Assembly (NCBI GenBank): GCA_037127315.1
Contig: JBBBDQ010000445.1
Span: forward strand, 2,027,501-2,091,500
DNA length: 64,000 bases
Direction of reading: 5' to 3'
From: Ascarosepion bandense
Taxonomy: Eukaryota; Mollusca; Cephalopoda; Sepiida; Sepiidae
Shown: positions 14,501 to 29,000 of the stretch, in pieces
Numbering within the stretch: the first letter of the stretch is position 1
Layout: the number at the start of each line of letters is the position of its first letter
Translations under genes and position numbers: made by a program
Notes under the pieces: generated by a model
Told to the model about the DNA's origin: nothing
Seen by the model: the letters and a program-made list of their open reading frames with translations, nothing else
Databases searched by the model: none

Positions 14501-17500
14501 CCGACTATGCTATCTGAAGACCTCTGGTGTGTGAGTGACTCCAGAAAAACTGCAGTTCTCAATGACAAGCTCAAGAGGCTTCATGGGGACACTGCAGCAA
14601 ATGCGTCTGGCAGGGAAAGAGCTTGAATAAACCTCACCAACACGATGTGGGCTTCACAGTTAGGAACAGCCTCCTGAATGTGGTTGAACCAGGTAGTAAC
14701 AATTCTGAGCAACTTCTCACTCACTGCCTCAACACCACAGCAGATCCCATTACCCTTGTCAGTGTGTATGCCCCAACACTCTACCACACTGGACCCCAAG
14801 TGTGAGTTCTACAACAAGATTGCAGCCATCATCAGCAGCATCCCAAACAAGAGATGGTTCTCCTGAGCAACTTCAATGTCAGAGTGGGTGCCAATCGCGA
14901 CTCATGGCCCTCGTGCTTTGGACAGTTTGGTGTCGGCAAGATGAACAAGGACCAAAGACTACTCGAGCTATGCACATACCACAATCTGTGCATAACCAAC
15001 TCCTTTGGGACCACACCCCAGCACAAGGTCTCTTGGTGACACCCACGCTCATAGCACTGGCACCAGTTGGATTTAAGCCTTGTTAGACAAACGGCCATTA
15101 AGAACGTTCTTTACACTTGCTCTTATCACAGCGCAAACTGTGACACAAACCACTCCCTAATGTGATGCAAGATCAAGCTACAGCTGAAGAGGTTACATCA
15201 TGGCAAGAAGCAAGGGTAATCTTGCACTGATAATGAGATTAGACAACTAAACCTTGTGGAGCAGTTTGTGGAGAGATTTGAGAGTGAACTGAAAACCTCA
15301 CAAACTGGGGACACTGTTACATAGAAGTTGGCTGCTTTATGGGACACCAAACACTGCACTGTCTTGGTCACCTTTGGGAGAAAGACTTTGTTTGAGTCAG
15401 TCCATCAAGATGACTCCCGTCATTAAAGCTAGTACACCAATAGTGTGTCACTCTACTGGAGTACAATCAGTCACCCAACAAGAGAAGCCTGCAGATCCTA
15501 CAGGCTGCCAGGAAGAAAGCAGACTGCCAGGCACTGCACCAATGAGTACTGGACAGAGCTCAGTGAAAAAATTCAGACAGCATCAATCCCAGGGAATATC
15601 AGGAATGTATCATGACATCAAGACAGCTCCCCTCAAATCCACTACTGGGATAGTCATCAGCGACAACAAATGGAGAGAATGTTGTGACGACTGCAGCCGT
15701 TGATGCCATTGAGTGCCTACTTGTTGTGGAAGAGCTTGACACTGAGCTGATGATAGAGGAACTCAGCAAGACCATCAACAGCTTGGCCACAGGGAAAGGT
15801 CCAGGCAGTGATGGAATTCTCCTTTATCTTATCAAACACTGCAAGACTATGCTCCTGCTTTCTCTGTATGAAGTCCTCTGCCAGTCCTGGAACAAAAGGG
15901 CTGTTCCACAGGACATTACGGACACTATGATCATTCTCTATAAGAACAAAGGCAAGAGAAATGACTGCAACAATTACAGAGGCATCTCTCTACTCTGCAT
16001 CATGGGCAAAGTCTTTGTTTGGGTCATCTTGTTCTGTCTGCAGAAATTTGTCGAACATGTTTACCCAGAGTCACAGTGCAGCTTTCAATCAGAAGGATCA
16101 ACAGTAGACATGATCTTCTCGCTCTGTAAGCTCCAGGAGAAGTACAGAGAACAGTGGATTCCCCTACATGTTGCTTTCATCAATCTGACCAAGGTGTTCA
16201 ACTTTGTTAGTAGGGAGGGACTCTTCAGAATCTTGTCCAAGATGGGTGACCCACTCAAGCTGCAGAGTTTCATTGAGGCATTCCATAATGACATCCAGAG
16301 GACTGTGTAGTTCAACGTCAACACCTCAAAGCCCTTCAACATTTGCAGCAGGGTCAAACAGGATTGTGTCCTCGCTCATACTCTCTTCAGAATTTTCTTC
16401 ATGCTACTTCTGAAGCATGCATTTGGCATCTCATGGGAAGGGATTTACCTGCATACAAGATCAGATGGCAGCCTTTTCAATCTCTTCCATCTCAGAGCCA
16501 GGACCAAAGTATGAAAAATCTTTAATAAAGATATGTTGTTTGCTGATAATGCATTAGCATCCCACACCTGCCATGAACTTTAATCACTTATGAATCATTT
16601 CTCGGGCCTGCAGACTTTAGGCTGACCATTAGCTTGAAGAGGGGGGAGCGTTGTGAGTTCAGGTGCTGCAGCACACCCGGTTATCACCAACAATGACTAT
16701 GAATTGGATGTGGTCCATCAGTTTAACTACCTTGGCTTTACCATCATTGACAACCTCTCCTTAGACATAGAGCTTGGCAAGAGAATTGGGAAGGCAGCCA
16801 CAATCCTTGCACGCCTCACAACATGTTGGGACCAACTCCATGCTGACACTGAAGACAAAGATAGCAGTGTACAAAACTTGTCAAGACAAGGTGCCCAACA
16901 CTGAGGTCCTGTTTCACACGGGTCTGCCTAACATGTTCACACTCCTTAAACAGTGCAGACTCTGCTGGCTAGGCCATGTCCACTGCATGCCAGACAGTCG
17001 CATTCCAAACAATCTCCTGGCTTCGGGAAGAAGACCCCCTGTGTCCCTGTGTGGCCACAGTTGCGGTATCATAACATCGTAAAATGTGACATGAAGGTTG
17101 TGGGCATCAACATGGAGTCATGGGTAAGAGTAGTAGTCAACCGGTCCAAGTGGAGAGGAACCCTGCCCCAACAACTCAAATCAAGGGAGGAGCAGTTGAC
17201 ACAAGCTCCAAACCAGGAACAAAACTTAAATGCAGCATTTGTGACAGTGTCACTCCTGCTTCTACAGTCACAGATGCCAATGCTGCAGGCAACTAGGATG
17301 TTACCCATGGTCAACCCTTATCTACGGAGGCCTGCTAAATAATAATAATATACACATATAAAATTTTTGTTTTCTCTGAAACAAAAACTAAAAACTGATT
17401 GGAACTATATAGAAGCTGTCTTTATTCTTATCTTGTACTTTACATTTCAAAATAGGCTTATGTATTTTACTGTTTTGTTAATTTTTTTTTTTTTTTTTTT

Positions 17501-20500
17501 TTTCTTTAAATCTTTTCATGTTAAACTCTTTGATTGTGCATGTATAGCACAAATCAAAACAAACCTTTACCTTCAATGAAAATTAATTCACTCAGAACTC
17601 CGTATTTCTATTTAAATGATCAGTTATGATGTTGATATGCAGACGGTGTACTGTTAGTCTTGACATAAAAAAGGATTTATACATGACTAAGCAGAATTAC
17701 AGCACTATCATATTTCTTCTAAGAAATCTAATCTTCTGTTGCTTGTTAGACATTTTCCAGTTATAAATTTGCCACAAAGCAATGTCTTTCATAAAATGAA
17801 GTTTTCTTGTGACCTTTCCAAAAAGCGATCAGGGAAAGTGCCATGTGTGATATATGCTTGGGTGATCATGTCTCTCTCAGTTTATAGCTGACTAGGCAGG
17901 AGATTTTCCTGCAATGGGTTGCCATTTCATTCTGCAGTGGACAGGTTGCTAACAAGACTGTAGAACACAGTCTCTTCTGCTATTCAGTCTATTGCTGGGG
18001 AGGAGGTGGTGTTCATACCTTTCCCCAAGGGTATTTCTACATAGTGAATGCAGTGAATCCAACTGGTGTGTTCATTCCAAGTCGGTACTCATCACACCAT
18101 AAGAGTTGAAAAAATAATTATTATAATAATTTATTAGAATGTTTTATCAACATAAAAAACAATCTCTTGATGAAAATGAATTTAAAAGAAGATTGTTGAT
18201 TTCCTTCTCAGACATTTGCGAATCAATAGAAGTTAACAGTATTATGAATTGGATATGAACCAGGTACATATTTTACATAGGTAGTGGGTAAAGAGAAACC
18301 AGGTCGGGTTCATAGTCCTACAACTCTGTTATCATGAGGTGTGTATTTTATTCTCTAGTGAGAAGTCATCACTCACATGTCGAACTAAGCAAAGGAAGGG
18401 GTCAATGAGCAATTGTGCTCTCTCAGTTAAGCTTTACTGTTATGATTCAACTTAAGTTAGTGTATTTTAAGTTGTTTTTACCTTTTTAAGATTTTTTCTT
18501 CTTCCTACACATGTATCTTTCTTCAGTATATAGCTGGACATAGTTCTCCAGATCTTTCTTTATTGGCTTTGAATTTCCCATAGTTTCTTACAAAAGTAGT
18601 GGAATATGTTGTTTTTTTTTATTTTTTTTATTTTTATTTTTTTGCATGGTTTTGAATTTGGAGTTCTTATAGGTTGGCAGTCATCTGAGGTTAGAAAGCC
18701 CAGTTCACCTTGCTATTCCCCTCCTTTCCTTAGCTAAGAGTGGAGCTAGATTTGTCTTTTTTTTTTTCTCCAAGGACATTTGTGGAGAAGTAGACTAACA
18801 AATTAGGATTAAATTTCAACATGGTTTACCAATTCTGCCTTCCATATTGGTAATCATTCCACTACGAACTCAAAATGTAGTTGGTTGATTTATATTTCCT
18901 TTTTTGGAAGTCTGATATCATCACACAGCTGTCTCTTTTAGAGAAGTCTCAAGTTTGAGATAGACCAAATGTAATCTGTGGTCATATCATCCTACCAAAT
19001 GTGTTGATATTTAGTTCATATGTGCCTCATTTATCTCAGAATACTTTGAATTCTTTTAGAACTGTAATATTTTATTTTTTATATAGCAGTTGAAGTTACT
19101 TCTTTGGGAGTGCAGGATCTTTATTGCTTTGTACTTGAATTTAGCTTAATACTATGGCTGCCTCTGTTCCTGTTGCATTTGGGCAAAAAGCATATACAAG
19201 AGATGCTAAAAAGTTAACCCAACCAAATTAAAAAAAAAAAAAATGCAGTTATTGTTAGAATTTGGAAAATGTCTCAGCAACTCTCCTTACAGCCCTCTCA
19301 AACATTATCCTTGTAATTTCTTTGAAAACAGTTGTCTAAATAAACTGAGTTCAGGTTCTAAATAAATAGGAATAAAGTAGTTTGAAAAGAATTAGTAAAA
19401 TGTGTAGAATGTTCTTCCTAAGGACACAATCTTATGTAATCAAAATACTTTAATAAAAAAAAAATAAGAAAAACTGAAATTGAGGAAAATAGCTAATATT
19501 TTTAAATGTAATGCAAGTGTAGCATAAAATTGAATCTTACTGAAAAAAAAAAAATTCTATTTTAAACTCTTAATTCTACAACTCAGACAATCTGCTTTTG
19601 TCTTTTATTTCATGGAATGAATCTGTAACATACATTTTTACTTGATTCCCAGTTGGATAAATTGTAAATACCATGCTTGGCATTTTCATTTACTGCTCAT
19701 ATTCTATGTAGATATATGACTGTTCTTATAACCTCTTCCTATGAGAAAATTACATTCCTTTGAAATGTGATCGCAAGTCTTTTCTGTTTTTCTCCTTTTA
19801 TTTCAATATTAAGTAAATGGCACAATTTGAAGTTCTTTGGTTTATCTCTCTCACACACACACATATACATACGTGAGTGGATAAGGAACCACAGTAAACT
19901 GCAAACACATTAAAGAACTAACCTTACAATCATGCTAAAAAATACAAAAGCCAAAGCTGCTAAACCTTTATCATATTAACAACACTCTTACATCAAATTT
20001 TACCTATTCCATACCACAAACTGTAATCTATTTTAAAGTTTTATAGAAAAGTGATTTCTTAAATTGAAAATTAAGGTTAAATATACAAAATTAGATTAAT
20101 TATAAAAACTGAGTTTAAATAAAAAAAAAAACAACAAATAGCGTATAGTTGTACAATTAAATAAGATAGGTCCAATAAATGGCAACTTCCACTTCAGTGC
20201 ATCTAATCCTATTCTTCCCCACCCTTACACTTCCTTACTCTCCCCTTTTACTAAACCTGGGAAAAAAATCCAGCCATTAGTCCATAAAAGGCTAGACAAT
20301 ATCTTAATGTTAAATCTGTCTACAAAATTTCTGACAAGTTCATTAATCGACTCTATCCGCCCACACATTCCCTCTCTTTAAAATTCTAACAGACAATTTA
20401 CATGATTTATCCCCTTATCAATAACCCCACCTATATCCCGCACACAACTCGCCAAATATAAGAAAAGAGGCTTTCCATTCCTTTCCACACCACCTGAGGA

Positions 20501-20576
20501 GACCTTGTCATTTCAATGTCGAAATAAAATGTACACTCTGTAGTGGATAAAAATTTGTACATGTTCTAAACTATAA

Positions 20577-20616
<40 letters not shown>

Positions 20617-23600
20617 CAAGCAAGATAACCCCAGTAGAGCAAGAAATTGTGCAAAGTTAAATAGTAAATCATTAAAGATATTGTCATGCTTTCATTCTGA
20701 CTTTTCAAACCATATTAATATGCTTTAGTAATCTTTAAACAAGGAAAATTTCATGGCAATTTATTTTTTGCCTTTCTAACAGGGGTTGTAGCAATAAGCA
20801 CATTACCAGTTAATCTCTAAAATTGTCCTGTTACTGATTAATCAACCAATTTTTTTTTATACTGCAGTAGATGATTCAGATTGTATTCTAAGTTGTTTCC
20901 ATGACTAGATTAATCCCTATGCAAAATAAGTACATGCTTAGGCTGTCAATAGAGAAGGCACACTATGTATTTGTGAAAAATATCATCCCTCTTTAACTGA
21001 CTTTTGAGCATGCAGATAGCCAGAATAGAAATCTTTTTGACCTGACCTTAATAGACCAATAAAATTAAAATAAAGATAAATTTAGCACAAGTTGCTTTTA
21101 CAAATAAAGATTGGTAAATGAAAAACCATCAGAATATTATTTCTAAAATATTCAGTAACTGACTATTCCTAAACCAGGGTTTTAATAAACAAGAGCCTAC
21201 TACTGATCATCAACTGGCTGATGACACTTTAGCCCCAACTGCAATTACTGCATATTCTTTCAACCATTCCTAATGTTGGATGATTTCATAGTGCTAGATG
21301 TTTGGGTTTTATTTTGTTTTTTTTCTTGGGAATATGAAACTGTCTCTAATTTATGTTGATAATATAGATTAGACTTAATGGTGATGTTACATTTCCGGTG
21401 TAAGCAATGATCTTATTTTGAATATATGAATTAAATCTTTTTTTCCTTCGAATTTAGGCTTGACCATTTTAACTTTTAGAACAGCTTCATGGAAATAAAC
21501 AATTCTGAATTTTGTACAAGACAACTGGCTAGATTCAACTGCAAAAGTAAAACCATTCTACACTTATTTGAGCAGGTTATCTCAATTTGGTTGAGATCTA
21601 ATCAGCGTTTTAATCATTGTGTACTAAGGCATTCATCAGGTGGTATTTGATGTTATTTCCTTTGTTCAATGTTCTTATTCTGTTTTCCATGCTAGCAGAT
21701 TTCTTATTAGTTAATTCTTGTAATGCTTATTCCACTCAGTATGTGAATTTCTTGATCAGGTAATAAAGTACATACCACTACTTAGATATCTACTAAGTGA
21801 ATGCATAACAAATCTTGGTTCCAGGTCAAAACTTATAGTTTTAAGTTAAATGAAAATATTTGGTCTTGTTATTCAAATACTTTAAGAATGCAGTGTTCCA
21901 TGTGTTGCTACTTCTTATCCTGTGTGCATTTTAAAATTTCATCTGGTAGATTTATGGAGGAATTGGCTTGTTTGTGTATATGGGTCTTGATAATCATGTG
22001 TACGTTCTTTGCAAGGTGTCTTTCATATTAAATCCATATATGCATCACAAATAGTGACTTTCAAGGGTCCCACTCCTGTCATAATTGCTATCATATTAGT
22101 TACATCATGTTTCTTCAGTTTTGTTAATATTTAAATAGGTTTCTGTTGTCACTCTCTATTCAGTATTAATTTGATCTGTATTTTACTGGCAGAAAGAATA
22201 ACTTCTGTAAGGTTGTTTTTAACATGATTGAAATTATCCTTCAGTAACTTATCAAGCCCCAATACGTCACATCCAAATATTGAAATGTACACATTTTTTT
22301 CCTCAGACATATTGCTAGTTACACCTTGAGATCTTGCTCTTTCTATGTCTTAGTGGTTCTATCAAAGACTAAATATAGGAATTCTAATTTTATCTATTGT
22401 ACCTTTTACTTATTAACAACATCTGAAAATAATAATTTTTCAGTTTTGTATGTTTGCTAACTAAAATAATGGTTTACAGACTTCATCTTTCTTAGAAACT
22501 TTATGTTGAAAGAATTAAAAAAAAATTGTCAAAATTTAATGTACAAGTTTTTTTTTATTTTGTTGAAAAAAAGAAATGAAACCTGTTGTCTTTTGTCTAA
22601 TTTCAGGACACTTTTAGTAGGGCGAAATCTTGGGTAAAGGAGTTGCAGCGGCAAGCAAGTCCAAATATTGTCATAGCATTAGCAGGGAATAAGGCTGATC
22701 TTGCAAACAAACGCATGGTAGAACATGAGGTAAGCACAATACAAGTTGAAATACTTAAAAGTTTTGATAATTTGACATGTTATATCAGAATTTCTTGTAA
22801 CTTTAAAAGTGCGTTAAAATCAAAAATGAAATTCCATTCCAAATCTGATTTAGTTTCAGAACTTAAACATTACTTAGCTCCAATAAAAAAAACTTTCTAA
22901 AATTCTTTGAGTTTGTCAAATTTGTGGGTAACTAATTTCCAGCTAACAAAATATACAAATTTTTACTTTTAACATTTAAATTTAATGTATTGTAAATTCA
23001 TGTTAATGTTTTGTTTTTAATTGTTTTATTTGCCATTATACATGCAACAGAATTCCACTTGTACTGCAAGTTAACTTCTTTCACAATACTTGAGTTTATC
23101 TTATTCTTCATTTTAGTTGGACTAAATTGTCAATGCACGTCTATTAAGTTATCCCAAGCTGCTTTAGTTTACACTGCAAAAACATGTCAAAGTAGTGAGA
23201 TTTCCTTTCATTTCAACTGCTAATATCTCATTTTTCTCAGCTATTTTTATAAAATTTGTATGTCAACAACATGGCTTTTCTCTTAAGATACAATTCTTTC
23301 TTATAAGTTTTTCTTTCACGTCTTAAATTATAGTGGCACTTTTTGATATCGACAATTTCACAGTGGCATTTTTAAAACTAATTGCATTTCGAGTTGTCTC
23401 CCTACACATATCGAAATAGCCCTATCTTAAAGAAAAAAGAGCCCTTGACAATTTAGTGGGCTAAAGATGTCTGATCTTTTAATCATTTGGTTCCGTATTG
23501 CTGCACCCACATGACTTTAGGTACACATGAATCAACGAAAGGGTATGTTGCATTCCTTTTGTTAAAAACATTAAGTATGACATTAAAATTTGTATTCCTG

Positions 23601-24027
23601 ACCAAATGAATGAACATTCTTTAAATCCCGTTTTAAATTGGACTTGTCTCATCAATAGATATTACAGTTTCAACCTTTTTATGTTTCCTCTTTAAAAACT
23701 GTATGAAAGTACTTGTCCAAACTATCACACTCAAATCAATTTCACCTCCTCTGTTTTTATGCATTTTTCTTTAAAAAAAATAAATAAATAAATAAATAAA
23801 ATGAATAAAAATAAATAATTCATATTATAAAGATAAAAAAATTTAGATATTTTGAGTTCTTGCAAAAAGTGTTTGGTTTTCTTTAAGTTTTAAATGTTCA
23901 TTCATTTCATTTGCATTCATGGTTGGTATATTTTCTCTAATTCTCAGAATTGGAAGATTAAATTGAATTTCATTTTCTTTAAAAACATGAAACTGGATAC
24001 ATTTTATAAAAAAAAACTTTTTTTTTC

Positions 24028-24058
<31 letters not shown>

Positions 24059-24262
24059 CCTCCCTCCCCTGAAAAAACAGGTTAACATGAGGGGGGGGGG
24101 GACTTAAATATTTTGGCAATAAAACTGATTTTTTTTATTCAGAGGAAAGACCAAAGAAGTACTTATTTTAAATTTAATTCTTTCAATTACATTCAAAATT
24201 TTGTTGAAAAATTTTATCTTTTTTGAGCAGTGGACATAATATTTATGATTAGCGTTTTAGTG

Positions 24263-24299
<37 letters not shown>

Positions 24300-25998
24300 C
24301 CCCCTGGTGATAAACATTGATTTGGAAATTCTTGCAAAAAACTAATCATTAGATTTTAATGAAACTTTCAAGACTTATTCACAAATTTTTTTTATGTTAC
24401 CCCTGCCACACACTTGATTTCATGAAATTAAATTTTCATACTTTTTTTTCTCTTGTTATTCATTTCCCAATAATATGATCTGAACCATAAAATAAAAATT
24501 TCCATTATTTAATTGGAAAAGTTTTTAATTGGTTTTGTAAATAAGATTAAGACACTGTCTTCAGGAAAAAAAAAATTTTTTTTCAAATCATTGTCAAGAC
24601 CTGTCAATGTCTTGTCAATTACATAAAACGTGATGTCAGTTAAAAACATAACTACTGTTTTGTTTCAAAATTCCATTTTAATGTTATTTTAAACTTAAGG
24701 TAAATATTTTAAAATCATATACTTTAAATCAGTTAATATTCCTCAAATAAAGTTTCAATAAAAAAATATATATTTTAAAGTCTGGTCTGTAAGTATTATT
24801 CCATTAGTTTCTCTCTCTCTCTCTCTCAACAAGGTGGGTCCTCCACTTGTGCACAGGAGGTTTGAGAGAGAAAAAACAAGATACACGGGATGTCAAAAAA
24901 AGGATGAGAATTTAGTCGATAGAAGATGACAATTGACGGCACATTTAAACTTTTGGGCTTTGTAGCTATCAAAGAAGCAAGTAAACAGAAGGAAGTTTCA
25001 CAAATGGGAAGTGAGAAAAAAAATTATTAGAATAGAAGAGACAATTATATTTCAACGGTAAAAGGGTGGGACCTTGATGCCAGTCTAGTAGCACACATAA
25101 ATACATGTTGGGGAACCAGGAGTAAAAAAGCTTGTCAGTCATTGCCATGAAAATACTTACTGGAAAGACAGAAGACACATCACATCAGTTAGAAAATGAC
25201 CAAATGTAATGTAAGAGATTCTGCCAAGTCAGAATCTCTTACATTGCAGATCCTTCTTTGGATTTTGTCGAGAACCTCAAGATAAATAGCAGATACATTG
25301 ACAGTATTCAATGCACAGACTAATGGTAGATTTATAAATGTGCAAAATGGATTCTGATGAGAAAAACTTCTTGGCCCGACACAGTAACCCAACCTTCCTA
25401 TCAGTAGCTGCAGCTATGGATTCAATGTCATTTCATTTGGGATCATTTGAGAGTGAGGCCAAAGGGGCATTGCATTGCTCTCTGAGACAAACATCGTCTA
25501 TTCTTATGGTTGGCAGGAAAGTTTCTCTATGGTGGTTAAAGAGCAGCTTTGTTTTTAAATGCATTCACATTTACAAGCCATTTCCTAACACATTCAATCA
25601 CAGATTGGAGGTCCTTTTGAAGAGCAGCAACTGGGTTTCTTATATCAGCCTTGGCAGATTTCCTATTTAGACAGGAGTAAATGGTGGTGTCATCTGCATA
25701 GATGCCTACTTGAGAACTGATTACATCAGGAAGATTGAAGATCAAAAAGAGGTGTAGGATCTATGAAAGAGCTTCGAGCAATGCTTGCATTCATGTGAAG
25801 GATCTGGAAGGTTGCTCGTTCAAAACGTCCTTCCTTTCACGATTTGATAGGAACAGTTAGATTAAATCAAACCATCGTCCAGAAATGTCAACCTTATGGA
25901 GCTTGCACAGAAGGCCAGTATGCCAAGCCCTGTCAAGTGCTTTCATGAGATATTAAGAGCCACATCTCAAGCTTTATCATTTTTATCAATAGCCTGAG

Positions 25999-26061
<63 letters not shown>

Positions 26062-29000
26062 CACATTGATTGTCGTTAGCACATCAGCAGTAGACCTGGC
26101 AAACTGGAAGCCATATTGTTTATCAGAAGATTGTGAGATGCCTGAATATTTCAGCATTGATAATACCTTGCCAAAAAGAGGCTATTAGGGCAGTAATCAG
26201 AGGGGCCAGAGGGATCCCCAGAATTCTTAAAAGCAGGAACTATAGAAGATGACTTCCAACAAACAGGAAGATGTGGGGCAATAGCTATAGACTTTGAAGG
26301 GGACTGGTGCTAACTCTGGGGGCATGTTTCTTTAGGACAATGACTGGAATTCACCTCCACTTGCCTTATGGGAGTTAAGCTTAGAAATTATTTTAGAGTC
26401 CAGAGACAGGGTTTTTATTATCTGAGAATTTTCGAGCAAAGAATTTAACCTTGTCTGTTGTGGATGTGAGGACTTCAAATTGATTTAATAGAAGAGGGAT
26501 TAAGGGTTTTTTTTGTTCACCACTCTTGCAGAGCCACCAGTAATCTTTGAAACTGAACTTGTGAGATGCTAAATGCTGCTTCATTCTATCAGCAAACAAT
26601 ACCTTAGCATCATTTAGGACATGATTACGTTCATTACCAGCAAACTTGTGCCTATTGTGATCAGATGTCTCTCCAGTAAAACCAGCAGAAGTGATTCCTA
26701 TAGGCAATGGCAGCCGAGCAATCATGAAATGAATCCCAGTTCACTTGTTGAGAGCAGTAAGATATTCTACTGGATGTAAAAGGAGTAGAAAGAAACATTT
26801 ACTGACAATAGTGGATTGTCAAGAGAACAGCTCTGATAACATGGCAAGAGTGGCATAGAAGTAAGGAAGAGATCTAGAAGAGAAGTCTGTCCATTGTGGT
26901 TACTGGGGAAAGTTGTTAGGAAATCTACCACTTGTGTGAGAGACTGGGTGATTAAGTTTAGCACCTGTACTCCAGCAAGATCAGTGACAGTTTTCTAGCC
27001 ACTTAACATGATGGGCATTGAAGTCACTGAACACAAACACATATGCAAATTGGTCAAGAGATATGGCTTTGTCTGTTGTCTGAAATACTATCTAACATGC
27101 AACAGTCAGGGAAGCACCAAAGAAAGAAGAGAGCTTACTGATTTGAACAGATAGGCACATGCTTATAGGAGATTCAAGAAAGATCTCCCTGGCCAGACAG
27201 ATATTTACTGACATGAACACCCAGGCCATGCATGTAGAGGAATCAAGAAATCAGAGGAGGGAATTGTATTATCTAATATTATTCAACTGTTGATCAGAGC
27301 GTCCTCTCAAGATGCTACACAAGAATTCAAAATCTTAACTACCAGTCAATCAGAAAACTGCCAACCTCATACATAAAAAAAAAAAAATTTAAATTACTAA
27401 GTTTTAACTGAGTATTAATAAGAAGAACTTAGTTTAATCCAAAACTGATTCAATAAATTATTAAAAAAGAAAACAAAAAATGGTAAAGTGGTGTCTCTGA
27501 AAACTCAAAAAATAAACATCCAAAAAGTGAAGTAAATTTGAATCTTCCAAAACTTTGTTTGACATTAAATAATTAATATTTGAAACACAGATAAATTTGA
27601 AAATATATCCAGTCCAAATGAAAAATGTTACTTGCAGACATTAAATAAGAAAATTATAGGCAAATATTGTTAAAAAGGAAAACAAAACATTTAAATGATA
27701 AATGTTAGGGAAAGTAAATTAATATTCTATTTAAAGATAAACAAAACAGACAATATGACTTGTATATGATTTTCTTACAATTACGAAAGGTACATCCTCG
27801 TTAATAAAGAGAAATGTTACACTGAATATAAAATAGAATTACTCGTACCAATGTATAAGTAATTTAATAAATACAGGGTAGTGAATGTTAATATAATAAT
27901 TCTTAAACTCATGGCAATACTTATTTTTAAAAATAATAGTAAAATAATCAATGGATACTACAAATTATCTTAAAAAAAAATAAATAAACATGTATATTAA
28001 AAATAAGATTATAAATCGGTAATAATAAACAATGAGAAATATTACAGTAAAAGGAGAATAAAAAAAAAACAAAAAACTTCCCTTTCAAAATACATCTGTA
28101 TATTCAGTTTTTTATTCATTGTACTAGTCAAAAATACTTAGTGTTATCTACATCAGTCTTCATAAGAAATGTCTTAGATGTAATTTCTTGGAAAAAACTA
28201 ATGAATAATACAGATAAAAAAAATTAGTTGGTTAATCAATCAGGATCATTAAAAGAGAAACAAATAATTTTAAAAAAATTGATTTTTACATTAAAATAGT
28301 ATTAAAAATAGTTAAATTTTCAGGATCTTTGAAAAACACATAGTTCTTGTAATTCTGCATCTCTATCTTCAAGACTGTCAATAATAACATTAGCATTATC
28401 ATGATTTTTGACTCGTCTGAAGCTGGCCTCTTCCATTATACACTCTGTTGAAATTGGTGTCTGGCCCAATAGTACAAGTAATAAACAAAATTTTAAGTTC
28501 AGGACAACTTTAAATAAAGGTCATAGCTTAATTGTTAATTGAGCTACCAAGTTTTTTTTTTTTTGTTTTTTTTTGTCTATGAGCAAAAACTTTTCAGAAA
28601 CGACCTATTTTACCAAGATGTTTTTTGCGGCTATCACTTGTTGATGCAATGAATATTCATTTTCATGCTTCAAATTCCACTGGCCATGTTTCACATGTTA
28701 AGCTTTATCTCTATTTGATTTGTGTGTGTGCATATATTGTTACGGGTAGATAGCCACACACACACACACACACACACATTTTGAGATTGGTCTCTGTGTG
28801 GTAACAAGATGATCACGTGGTAGCCTAGAGTCAGTTTTGGGATAGCAGGTCAAGGTTGGTTGACCCAAATACCCTTAGTAACAAATGTCTAGACAGAAGC
28901 TAGACATGAGGTCATGAAACAGCAAGCGCTAGAATTCACACCAAAAACAAATCACGTGGAAAGCAAAGTTTGGAAGTCAGTTGAAGTTCAAATCTTGTAT

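Larger units (their letters stand above)
10772..22606 (+). other. Rab5 intron 2 (11,835 bp, phase 0)
   Basis: It contains a short RTE relic (12850-12975), a decayed LINE (14480-17345) in sense orientation, an antisense SINE (17835-18105) and several microsatellites. From about 18.1 to 22.6 kb I see only AT-rich unique sequence with short A- and T-runs and one GT repeat. Confidence 0.95.
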
